Assembly: GCA_019075925.1 (NCBI GenBank)
Contig: JAGXAC010000015.1
Location: forward strand, 1-35,833
Source: Hyphomicrobiales bacterium
GTDB taxonomy: Bacteria > Pseudomonadota > Alphaproteobacteria > Rhizobiales > Xanthobacteraceae
Direction: 5' to 3'
DNA: 35,833 bases
Shown here: positions 16,103 through 24,109 of the stretch, in pieces
Numbering within the stretch: the first letter of the stretch is position 1
How the letters are laid out: every line of letters begins with the position of its first letter
Notes under the pieces: generated by a model
What the model was told of the DNA's origin: nothing
Seen by the model: the letters and a program-made list of their open reading frames with translations, nothing else
Database searches by the model: none
Made by a program: the position numbers and the translations under genes

Positions 16103-17560
16103 GTGACTGTCATCGTCGTATCTAACCGCGTCGCGCGGACAAAATCGGATGAGCCCGTCGCCGGCGGATTGGCAGCCGCGCTGATTCCCATGGTCAAGGA
16201 CTCTGGCGCGATCTGGGTTGGATCGAGCGGCCAGACCGCGGAGAGCGAACAGAACGGTTCGTTTGCGAAGATCGAAACGCTCGGTACCGGCGCGCTGGCG
16301 ACCATCGACATGCCGGCCCGGCACTATCGCGGCTATTACGAGGGCTTTGCCAACTCGGCACTATGGCCGGCCTTGCACTCGCGTTCGGATCTCATCCACG
16401 TCACGGCCGACGATTATGCCTCCTATCGCGAGGTCAACGCCTTCATGGCGCAGGCGTTAATGCGGTTTACCGGACCGACCGCGGTGTTCTGGATCCAGGA
16501 CTATCATTTCCTTCCGCTCGGCGAGGAAATGCGCCGGCTGAAAGTCGGCCGGCCCATCGGTTTTTTTCTGCATACCCCATGGGCCGATCGCCGCACAATG
16601 ACCGCGATTCCTCATCACGCCGAACTTGTTCGGGCGATGTTGTCCTACGACCTGATCGGATTCCAGACCGACGAGGACCGGCAAAACTTCGAGGACTATC
16701 TCCAGTTGGAACTGGGAATCGCGGTTGTCGATGGCACCGTCGCTTCGGCCGCTCGCCTTACTCATCTTGCCACCTTCCCGATCGGAATTGACGTCGACGA
16801 GTTTACCGCGCGCGCGACGAAAGCTTCGACGCGCCCCGAAGTATCCCGTTTGCGCGCAAGCCTGCAAGGCGCCAAGCTCGTGCTTGGAGTTGACCGGCTC
16901 GATTATTCCAAGGGCCTTTGCGGGCGGTTACGTGCCTTCGATCGCCTGCTCGAGACCGAGCCGCAACTCAAACGAAATGTGTCTTTGCTTCAGATCGCAG
17001 TACCGACGCGTGGCAACATCCGCGCCTACCGCGAGCTGAAGGCCGAACTTTCCGCGCTGGTCGGCGAAGTGAACGGCCGGCACGGCGAGGTCGACTGGAT
17101 TCCGATCCGCTACCTCAACAAGAGCTTCTCGCAGCTTACGCTGGCCGGATTCTATCGAACCGCCCATGTCGGGCTGGTGACACCCCTGCATGACGGCATG
17201 AATCTGGTCGCCAAGGAATATGTGGCGGCGCAAAACCCGTTCGACCCCGGCGTTCTGGTGCTGTCTTCCTTCGCCGGCGCGGCGAAGGAACTGGACGCCG
17301 CGCTCCTGGTCAATCCCAACGACGCCGACAACGTCGCGCGCCAGATCGCCGCCGCATTGCGGATGAGTCTGGAAGAGCGCCGCGAACGCTGGCACGCCAT
17401 GGTCGACCGGCTGCGCGCTCACTCGGTGCAGAACTGGTTCGCCGATTTCCTGCGCGCGCTCGGCGATACGCGCCGGGCTCCGGCACGGCTCGCGGCGTCG
17501 CGATCGGCAAATTCGCCCGTCGTCGTCGACTTCGTCAACCGCGCCGCGCAGCGGCACTGA
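16103..17560 (+). CDS. otsA: Alpha,alpha-trehalose-6-phosphate synthase (UDP-forming)
   Basis: A 485-residue GT20 glycosyltransferase that joins UDP-glucose and glucose-6-phosphate to give trehalose-6-phosphate in the cytoplasm. It opens with VIVVSNRVA and the VAGGLAAAL loop near residue 20. It then shows GFFLHTPWADR near residue 153, DLIGFQTDEDRQNF near residue 184, the nucleotide-sugar segment GVDRLDYSKGL near residue 263, and LHDGMNLVAKEYVAAQ near residue 362. GTG 16103 is chosen because GGAGG lies 7 nt before it and the protein then begins as family members do. An in-frame TTG at 15986 would add 39 residues without family support. No trehalose-phosphate phosphatase (otsB) is adjacent in this window. 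Confidence 0.95.
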   Translation: MTVIVVSNRVARTKSDEPVAGGLAAALIPMVKDSGAIWVGSSGQTAESEQNGSFAKIETLGTGALATIDMPARHYRGYYEGFANSALWPALHSRSDLIHVTADDYASYREVNAFMAQALMRFTGPTAVFWIQDYHFLPLGEEMRRLKVGRPIGFFLHTPWADRRTMTAIPHHAELVRAMLSYDLIGFQTDEDRQNFEDYLQLELGIAVVDGTVASAARLTHLATFPIGIDVDEFTARATKASTRPEVSRLRASLQGAKLVLGVDRLDYSKGLCGRLRAFDRLLETEPQLKRNVSLLQIAVPTRGNIRAYRELKAELSALVGEVNGRHGEVDWIPIRYLNKSFSQLTLAGFYRTAHVGLVTPLHDGMNLVAKEYVAAQNPFDPGVLVLSSFAGAAKELDAALLVNPNDADNVARQIAAALRMSLEERRERWHAMVDRLRAHSVQNWFADFLRALGDTRRAPARLAASRSANSPVVVDFVNRAAQRH

Positions 17561-17578
17561 CGGCGGCGTTCAGCCGGT

Positions 17579-19366
17579 TCACAGCTTCTTCGCCTTGACC
17601 GAATGGATTTCCGCGCGGCCGGCGTCTTGCGCCGCCTGCTGCAGCGTGTGCCGGATGTCGTCGCGCTTTTCATGAATTGACGCGATGGCGAGACCGGTGG
17701 CGACGCCCAATCCCACCAATGCCGCTTCCGACAATTGCAAGCTCGCCTCGATCGTTTCCGGCACCGCGTCGGTGGCGCCGAGTGCGTAGAGGTGCAGCGC
17801 GTGCTCGGCATCGCGGGCACGCGAAACGATCAGAATATCCGGCCGCATCGCCCGCACATGCGCGACGACCCGGTCGATGACGGCAACCGAGTGGATGGTG
17901 ATGATGACGCCTGCGGCACTCGCCAGCCCGCAACCGGCAAGGAAATTCGGGTCGGCGGCGTCGCCGTAATACACGTCATGATTTGCACGCCGGTCGCGCG
18001 TCACGGTCAGCGCATCGGAATCGGCGGCGACATAGGCGATGCCGTGCCGGCGCAGCAACTCGCACACGACTTTTCCGACCCGGCCGTAGCCGACCACAAT
18101 CGCATGCCGCTGCCCGGCGGCCGGACGTATGGTCAATTCCGCGTCGATCGGTTTGCCGGCGTTCAGCCGGGCGACGATGCGGCGCGCGGCGGCCGATAGA
18201 AGCGGCGTCAGCGCCATGGTCACCGAGGTGACGGCGAGCGTGAAGCTCGCCAGGCGCGGATCGATCAATCCGGCACCGGCCGCGATGCCGACGCTGACGA
18301 AGGCGAATTCTCCGCCGGGACCGAGCAGCAGCCCGGTCTCGATCGCGACCGGCCACGACACGCGAAACACCCTGCCGAGCCCGATCAGCAGCAGCGACTT
18401 GAACGCGATCAGCGCCGCCACCGCACCGGCGAGCAGAAGCGGCTCGCGCACCAGTTCGCGGAAGTCGATATTCATGCCGACGGTAAAAAAGAAAATGCCG
18501 AGCAGAAGTCCTTTGAACGGTTCAACCGTGGTCTCGATCGCCTTGCGGTATTCGGTCTCCGCCAGCATCAAGCCGGCAAGAAACGCGCCCAGCGCCATCG
18601 AAAGACCGGCCTCCTCGGCAATCACGCCGGCCGCAACGATGACGAACAGCACGGCGGCCATAAATAATTCGGCCGAACGCGTGGTTGCGACCAGCCGGAA
18701 CAGCGGACGCAGCAGCACGCGGCCGAACACCACGATGACGGTGACGGCGACCGCCGCTTGCAGCAACGCGGTAACGAGCGTGGCGAGAGCCGAGCCGCCG
18801 GAGCGCGCGGCGAGGATCGACAGGTACAGCAAGAGCGGAATGACCGCCAAATCCTGCGCCAGCAGGACGGAAAAGCTCGCCCGGCCCGTGCTCGTTGTCA
18901 GGCGCTCCTGATTCGAGAGAAGTTCGAGCACGATGGCCGTCGACGACAGCGACAGGCTCGCGCCTAACACGATCGCTTCCGAAAGGTTGCGTCCGGCCCA
19001 TACCGCGGCGCCGGCGATCAGGGCGCAAGTGATCAGAACCTGCGAGCCACCCAAGCCGATGACCAGGCGCCGCATGGTCATCAGCCGCGGCAACGAGAGT
19101 TCGAGACCGACCAGGAAAAGCAGAAAGACGATGCCCAATTCGGCGATGCCGGCAACATTTCCGGCATCGGTGATGGTGACCCAGGAAAGCCCGGGTACCG
19201 AACCGGCAAGCGAGCCTAATCCGAGCGGGCCGACGACTGCGCCGGCGCCGAGATAGGCGAGGACCGGGCTCAAGCCCCAGCGCCGAACAAGCGGCACGAC
19301 GACACCGGCAGTGCCGAGCACCACCAGCGCGTCGCTGTAGCCGACTATCGCGGCGTTGGAAGCCAA
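17579..19366 (-). CDS. Monovalent cation:proton antiporter (CPA2/KefB-type) with RCK domain
   Basis: A 595-residue membrane transporter. Residues 1-395 contain about twelve hydrophobic spans of a Na+/H+ exchanger fold, with VFLLFLVGLELSLPRL near residue 80 and GAFLAGLMLAETEYRKAIE near residue 270. ETGLLLGPGGEFAFV near residue 345 corresponds to the conserved GEF segment. A cytoplasmic TrkA-N/RCK domain follows (GYGRVGKVVCELLRRHG near residue 425), with the acidic YGDAADPNFL segment. It probably exports K+ or Na+ in exchange for protons under ligand or redox control. The start is a TTG at 19366 with GGAG 6 nt upstream, and no better in-frame start exists. It converges with otsA with an 18-nt gap. 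Confidence 0.9.
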   Translation of the reverse strand: MASNAAIVGYSDALVVLGTAGVVVPLVRRWGLSPVLAYLGAGAVVGPLGLGSLAGSVPGLSWVTITDAGNVAGIAELGIVFLLFLVGLELSLPRLMTMRRLVIGLGGSQVLITCALIAGAAVWAGRNLSEAIVLGASLSLSSTAIVLELLSNQERLTTSTGRASFSVLLAQDLAVIPLLLYLSILAARSGGSALATLVTALLQAAVAVTVIVVFGRVLLRPLFRLVATTRSAELFMAAVLFVIVAAGVIAEEAGLSMALGAFLAGLMLAETEYRKAIETTVEPFKGLLLGIFFFTVGMNIDFRELVREPLLLAGAVAALIAFKSLLLIGLGRVFRVSWPVAIETGLLLGPGGEFAFVSVGIAAGAGLIDPRLASFTLAVTSVTMALTPLLSAAARRIVARLNAGKPIDAELTIRPAAGQRHAIVVGYGRVGKVVCELLRRHGIAYVAADSDALTVTRDRRANHDVYYGDAADPNFLAGCGLASAAGVIITIHSVAVIDRVVAHVRAMRPDILIVSRARDAEHALHLYALGATDAVPETIEASLQLSEAALVGLGVATGLAIASIHEKRDDIRHTLQQAAQDAGRAEIHSVKAKKL

Positions 19367-19676
19367 AAGCGTCTCCGGTTCGATCGAAGCGATCGGACCG
19401 TTGTAACCGGTCCGCCGGTCGGCGGCGACCCAAAGCGCCGCGCAGGGAGTGTAATCGGCGACGCTCTCGGCCTGGCAACGACGTCAAGACGAGATCGTCA
19501 TACGGCGAATACATGTTAGACCGCTCCGGAGCGCTCTTCCTCCGGCCAGCCTCACGCGCGCCTAAATGCAATGGAACGACGTGCGGACGCCGTCGCCGCC
19601 GAAGAGGGGTATGCGTGTTGAATTTTAACGGGTTGCGCCCTGTAATGCCGCCGTGCCGGGCCAGGACACCACGTCG
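19367..19676. other. Divergent intergenic region, antiporter / APC permease
   Basis: About 310 bp without a convincing gene. It holds a 7-bp inverted repeat (cggaccg 19394-19400 with cggtccg 19408-19414) just upstream of the antiporter start. It also holds a sigma-70-like promoter for the permease at 19618-19646. GGAAC occurs at 19573-19577 but lacks a CGTT at the right distance. Confidence 0.6.
19618..19646 (+). promoter_or_regulatory. Sigma-70-type promoter for the APC permease gene
   Basis: TTGAAT (19618-19623) and TGTAAT (19641-19646) are separated by 17 bases, matching the housekeeping consensus at 4/6 and 5/6 positions. The predicted start near 19653 lies upstream of ATG 19677 and would exclude the GTG at 19653 as a useful start. 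Confidence 0.5.
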
Positions 19677-21026
19677 ATGACCGATACCGCTTCGGGCGCA
19701 CCGTCCGCCGCTACGGTGTCGTGGATCACCGCCACCGCCATTGTCGTCGCCGACATGGTCGGTGTCGGCGTTTTCACCAGCCTCGGCTTTCAGGTCAACG
19801 ACATAAAGTCGGGGTTCTCGCTGTTGCTGCTGTGGATCGTCGGCGGCATCGTGGCGATTTGCGGCGCCTTTTGTTACGCGGAACTGGCCGCAATGCTGCC
19901 GCGATCGAGCGGCGAGTACAATTTCCTGCGCCGCATCTATCATCCGGCGTTCGGATTCGTGGCCGGCTGGCTGTCGGCCACCGTCGGATTCTCGGCCCCG
20001 ATCGCGCTCGCGGCCATGGCGTTTGGAATTTACTTTCAGGCGATCGTACCAAACGCCTCACCGCTGCTGCTGGGCTTCGGTATCACCTGGCTCGCCGCGC
20101 TTGTGCATCTGTGCGGCGTAAGATTCGGCGGCGCCTATCACAACGCGTGGACGGCGCTCAAACTGGCGCTCATCGTCGCGTTTATCATCGCCGGCTTCTC
20201 CGTGGGGCACGCACCGGCGATTTCCTTTGCGCCGAGCGCGGCCGATTTCGGCTATATCGGCGCGGCGCCCTTTGCCATCAGCCTGGTCTTCGTCATGTAT
20301 TCCTACTCCGGCTGGAACGCGGCGACCTATATCGTCGGCGAGGTGCGCGAACCCAGCCGCTCCCTGCCCCGCGCGTTGTTTGCAGGCACCGGAATCGTCA
20401 TCGTTTTGTACGTCGCTCTCAACGCCGTATTCCTCGCCACCACGCCGGTGCAGGAACTTGCCGGTCAGCTCGACGTCGCGCTGATCGCCGGCAAACATGT
20501 GTTCGGCGGCCTTGGCGGCCGGATCGTCGGCGCCCTGATCTGTCTCGGGCTGGTTTCCTCGATCAGCGCCATGACCTGGATCGGTCCGCGCGTGACCATG
20601 ACGATGGGAGAGGACGTAGCGTTATTGCGCATCTTCTCCCACAAATCGGCCCGGGGCGTGCCGGCAGTCGCAATCGTCTTTCAGCTACTGGTTTCGAACC
20701 TGCTGCTGCTGACCCAAAGCTTCGAGGCGGTGCTTGATTTCATCCAATTTGGCCTGACTTTTTGCTCGTTTTTTGCGGTTCTGGGCGTCATCAAAATGCG
20801 GATTACCCACCCGGAATTGGCGCGTCCGTACCGTGCCTGGGGCTACCCGGTGACGCCGATTATTTTTCTCAGCGTGACGCTTTTCATGATGTATTATCTT
20901 CTGGTCAACCGGCCGCTACAGTCGCTAGCCGGCGTCGCCATGATGTCGGCCGGGCTGGTTATTTATTATGTCTCCCGCCTCAAATCGAATGTTCCTTCCG
21001 TGGACGTATCCGAAACGGTGGCCTGA
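19677..21026 (+). CDS. APC-superfamily amino acid permease
   Basis: A 449-residue inner-membrane permease of the amino acid-polyamine-organocation superfamily, with about twelve hydrophobic segments. The first span carries ADMVGVGVFTSLGFQV near residues 22-37, the counterpart of the G-x-G-I-F substrate loop. FCYAELAAMLPRSSGEYNFLRR near residue 65 and SYSGWNAATYIVGEVREPSR near residue 210 are typical. The ATG at 19677 follows an AGGA and a sigma-70-like promoter. The next gene begins 7 nt later, so the permease is likely co-transcribed with the secreted protein and perhaps the hydrolase-like gene. The substrate is unknown; relatives move amino acids by exchange or proton symport. Confidence 0.9.
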   Translation: MTDTASGAPSAATVSWITATAIVVADMVGVGVFTSLGFQVNDIKSGFSLLLLWIVGGIVAICGAFCYAELAAMLPRSSGEYNFLRRIYHPAFGFVAGWLSATVGFSAPIALAAMAFGIYFQAIVPNASPLLLGFGITWLAALVHLCGVRFGGAYHNAWTALKLALIVAFIIAGFSVGHAPAISFAPSAADFGYIGAAPFAISLVFVMYSYSGWNAATYIVGEVREPSRSLPRALFAGTGIVIVLYVALNAVFLATTPVQELAGQLDVALIAGKHVFGGLGGRIVGALICLGLVSSISAMTWIGPRVTMTMGEDVALLRIFSHKSARGVPAVAIVFQLLVSNLLLLTQSFEAVLDFIQFGLTFCSFFAVLGVIKMRITHPELARPYRAWGYPVTPIIFLSVTLFMMYYLLVNRPLQSLAGVAMMSAGLVIYYVSRLKSNVPSVDVSETVA

Positions 21027-21032
21027 AGAAAA

Positions 21033-22358
21033 ATGGCTATAAACCTGTCTAGAACGCTGGCCGTCCTGCTGACGGCGGCCGCGCTGGCCGCCGTGGCGCC
21101 GGCGCGCGGCGCTGAATCGGTGACGGCCGACGACACCGCGAAGTTTCTCGCCGGCATGCCGCCGGCGGCCGATTCCCCGCTGGCGGCGCTGACCCGGGAT
21201 CCGGCCTGGCAACAGCACGCGCATGCGCTCGATTCGATTTTCGCCCGCGAGGACAAGCGGACGCTGTCAAAGGTTCGCGCCTTTTCCCGCCAATACCTGA
21301 CCGACAAGCATGACACCATGCTGTACATGTTCAGCGGGCCGGATTTCCTCTACGCGACGTCGTTTTTCCCGAGCGCCTCCACCTACGTTCTGGCGGGGCT
21401 GGAGCCGGTCGGCGACGTGCCGCAGCTGACGAGCTTGCCGCGCGGAGTAATCTACAGCTCGCTGTACAGCCTGGAACGGTCGATGGGGACGCTGCTCAAC
21501 TACAGCTTCTTCATCACCAAGAATATGAAGACGCAATTGCACGAAGGGCCGGTCAACGGAACGCTGCCGATCCTTTTCGTGTTTCTGGAACGCACCGGCA
21601 AGACCATCCACGAAGTGACTTATGTCGGCCTCGACAAGGAGGGCAATGTCCAAACGCCGAACGCCAACGACAAAACCGGCCGGCATTTGCCGCCGACCGG
21701 CGCGCCGGGAGTAAAGATCGTCTTCTCCGATGGCTCCGGTCCGGACCAGACGCTGTATTATTTCGGCACCAATATCGCCGACGGCTCGATCGAGCATTCC
21801 GGCTTTTTGGCGTTCTGCAAAAAACTCGGGCCCGCCGACAGCTTCATCAAGAGCGCCTCCTATCTGCTGCACACCGGAGGCTTCAACACCGTGCGCCGCA
21901 TGCTGCTTGAGCAGAGCGCGACGATTTTGCAGGACGATAGCGGCATTCCGCTGGCGTATTTCGATCAGCGGCAATGGCGGCTGCAGCCGTTCGGCCGCTA
22001 TGTCGGCCCGCTGCGGATTTTCGGAAACTCGTATCAGCCGCGCATGACGGAGTTGTTTGCCAATGGCCATGCCATCCCGATTGATTTCGGCATCGGTTAT
22101 CGCTGGCAACAAAACGAGTCCAACCTGCTGCTCGCGCAACGGACCGCAGCGGCAACGAGCGACAATGAGTTAGCGCCGCCTTTACCGGCGCCGCATAAAG
22201 TTCGCGGCAGCCAGCCGCGCAAGAAGGGACGCTCAGCGGCTGGCCGGTCGCAGACCAACCGGAATGGGGCCGATACCGATACCACCGGTTCGCTTGGCTG
22301 CCGGATTGCGTCGATCTTCTCGTTTTGTTCCGATGGCCCGGCAAAGCCCGACCGGTAA
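21033..22358 (+). CDS. Secreted protein of unknown function
   Basis: A 441-residue protein that I do not recognise. It starts with a Sec-type signal peptide (basic INLSRT, then an Ala/Leu/Val-rich core, likely cleaved near residues 25-28 at ARGA). The mature region is globular and well conserved in style, with YMFSGPDFLYATSFFP near residue 95, SLERSMGTLLNYSFFITKNMK near residue 147 and SFIKSASYLLHTGGFNTVRRMLLE near residue 270. The last 60 or so residues are Pro/Lys/Arg/Ser-rich and probably disordered. It lies 6 nt after the permease gene, and a membrane-anchored hydrolase-like protein follows. It may act in the periplasm; no enzymatic motif is evident. Confidence 0.85.
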   Translation: MAINLSRTLAVLLTAAALAAVAPARGAESVTADDTAKFLAGMPPAADSPLAALTRDPAWQQHAHALDSIFAREDKRTLSKVRAFSRQYLTDKHDTMLYMFSGPDFLYATSFFPSASTYVLAGLEPVGDVPQLTSLPRGVIYSSLYSLERSMGTLLNYSFFITKNMKTQLHEGPVNGTLPILFVFLERTGKTIHEVTYVGLDKEGNVQTPNANDKTGRHLPPTGAPGVKIVFSDGSGPDQTLYYFGTNIADGSIEHSGFLAFCKKLGPADSFIKSASYLLHTGGFNTVRRMLLEQSATILQDDSGIPLAYFDQRQWRLQPFGRYVGPLRIFGNSYQPRMTELFANGHAIPIDFGIGYRWQQNESNLLLAQRTAAATSDNELAPPLPAPHKVRGSQPRKKGRSAAGRSQTNRNGADTDTTGSLGCRIASIFSFCSDGPAKPDR

Positions 22359-22415
22359 GGCGCCCCATTAGGGACACGATTCGTCGGCCAAAGTAGCGTG
22401 TCGGGTGGGGGAAAA

Positions 22416-23945
22416 GTGGCAAACACGGTCCGAGGACCATCGCCGCAGGCGTTGCGTAAACCCGCCATGGGCGCGGTCGGTGTTGCGCGCGCGCGGCATT
22501 TCCACGGCGATCCCACCGTCGGCCGGCGGCTTGAGCGAGCCGGCGGCCACATCCGCAGTCCGGCCGCGCGCCGGCCCGCCCCGAATTTCAATACGCTGCG
22601 CGAGGTCTTCGAGCGCTACCTGTTGCAGATTTCCGCGATACTTTTTTTTCTCGGCGCCGTCGGCTGGTGCTGGCTGATTTTCAATGAGTTCCGCTCCAGC
22701 TGGACCGCCCCGGCGGGCGCAACCTATACCGCCGCCGCGACGGCGGACGCAGGCGTCGGCAAATCCGACGAAGTCGGCAGTTCCGCCTATGAGCGCATCG
22801 ACCGCCGGTTGGCGGTCGCGGCGCCGTACCCAAGCCTTCTCGGCACCGAAACTCCCGCCAGCCTGGTTGCGCGCGAGTGGAGCCGGCTCGAACAGGTCAT
22901 CGAGCGCGGACGCGCGCCGGCCAGGCAAACGGCCAAGGCGCCAAGCTTAAAGCCGCCGCTGCGCATGGCGTCGCTTGAAAGAGACGCGCCGGTCGCCGCG
23001 CCGCGCTCTGCGCTCCACACCGGAGCGGTGACGACGATGGTCGACTTCGCGACCGCCCCGTTTCCTTATCACGGCACGATGCCGGGATCCGACCGGCCGT
23101 TCCTCAACGTCGCGGAGAACGGCCGTTTGGGCCACACCAATTTTCGCGGCCACATCCTCTGGGAGTCCGGTACGTTCAGCGACGACCGCGTGCTGTTGCA
23201 CATTCCGCCCGGATTCGATCCGCGGCGTCCCGCGGTCATGGTGGTGTTCTTCCACGGCCACGGCGCCGATCTAGCGCGCGACGTGCGCGACCGGCAGAAA
23301 CTGCCGGCACAGATCACCGCATCGGGCGCCAACGCGGTGCTGGTGGCGCCGCAATTCGCGTTCGACGCCGCCGATTCAAGTTCCGGCAAATTCTGGGAGC
23401 CGAACGGATTCAAGCGCTTCCTCGATGAAGCAGCCGTCAAGCTCGCCAGGCTTTACGGCGATCCGCGCACCGCCTTTACCTTCGCCAGAATGCCGATCGT
23501 AATTGTTGCCTATAGCGGCGGCTTCGGCCCAACATTATCGGTCCTCGATCGCGGCGGCGTCGGCTCGCGCGTGCGCGGTCTCGTCTTGCTCGACGCGCTT
23601 TATGCCGGGATCGACAAATTTGCCGACTGGATCGCCAAAAATCGCTCGACCTTCTTCGTCAGTTCCTACACCCCGCATACCGCCTATCATAACGCCGACC
23701 TCGAGCGGCTCTTGCGCGAACGGTCGGTGCCCTACAGCTCCGAACTGCGGCGCAATCACCTGCAAGGCATGGTCGCCTTCCTGCCGACCGGCGACGTTTC
23801 CCACCGCGATTTCGTGACCCGTGCCTGGGCCAGCAATCCGGTCAGCGACATTTTGAGTCGAATGGACGACGTCGATTCCAAGGTGCTGACCGCACGGACG
23901 GGATCGCCGCTGCTTACCGGATCGATCGCGGCGGCGCGCAACTAG
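22416..23945 (+). CDS. Membrane-anchored alpha/beta-hydrolase-like protein
   Basis: About 509 residues. A basic N-terminal tail is followed by one transmembrane span near residues 70-90 (LQISAILFFLGAVGWCWLIF) and an Ala/Pro-rich stalk. A C-terminal domain from about residue 215 follows. That domain shows PAVMVVFFHGHGADL (oxyanion-type loop), NAVLVAPQFAFDA, and IVIVAYSGGFGPTLSVL with Ser367 in a nucleophile-elbow context. These are features of alpha/beta-hydrolases or esterases, presumably facing the periplasm. The start is uncertain: GTG 22416 has a GGTGGGGG stretch just upstream, while GTG 22398 and ATG 22467 are alternatives. The substrate is unknown. It follows the secreted protein gene by 57 nt on the same strand. 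Confidence 0.8.
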   Translation: MANTVRGPSPQALRKPAMGAVGVARARHFHGDPTVGRRLERAGGHIRSPAARRPAPNFNTLREVFERYLLQISAILFFLGAVGWCWLIFNEFRSSWTAPAGATYTAAATADAGVGKSDEVGSSAYERIDRRLAVAAPYPSLLGTETPASLVAREWSRLEQVIERGRAPARQTAKAPSLKPPLRMASLERDAPVAAPRSALHTGAVTTMVDFATAPFPYHGTMPGSDRPFLNVAENGRLGHTNFRGHILWESGTFSDDRVLLHIPPGFDPRRPAVMVVFFHGHGADLARDVRDRQKLPAQITASGANAVLVAPQFAFDAADSSSGKFWEPNGFKRFLDEAAVKLARLYGDPRTAFTFARMPIVIVAYSGGFGPTLSVLDRGGVGSRVRGLVLLDALYAGIDKFADWIAKNRSTFFVSSYTPHTAYHNADLERLLRERSVPYSSELRRNHLQGMVAFLPTGDVSHRDFVTRAWASNPVSDILSRMDDVDSKVLTARTGSPLLTGSIAAARN

Positions 23946-23972
23946 GTTGCAGCGCGGGCCCATACTGCCGTG

Positions 23973-24004
23973 TCCGGACTGCTTCGCTAGCTCTCGCAAT
24001 GACG
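23973..24004. repeat. Dispersed intergenic repeat-like element
   Basis: The stretch containing gcttcgctagctctcgcaat resembles, in reverse orientation, the short imperfectly palindromic element (cgtcattgcgag...gaagcaatcc) that is scattered in intergenic DNA of Bradyrhizobium-type genomes. Only one copy is seen here, so the assignment rests on memory of that family. Confidence 0.45.
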
Positions 24005-24109
24005 ACTGGGAATGATCCGACCGGCGCGTGACGCCCAACCCGTCTTGCCAGCGACAAACGCCGCGAATATCACAGGCCAAGGTCACCATTGCTCTCAAGG
24101 GAGCGCGGC

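Noticed and set aside
19573-19597. EcfG promoter before the APC permease
   Set aside because: GGAAC is present, but the base stretch at spacing 16 is CGCC and at 17 GCCG. A sigma-70-like promoter closer to the gene fits better.
23946-24109. Possible cobalamin riboswitch before the nickel/cobalt transporter
   Set aside because: A gggaatgatccgac stretch looks superficially similar, but the B12-box core and the pairing that defines the riboswitch are not present.
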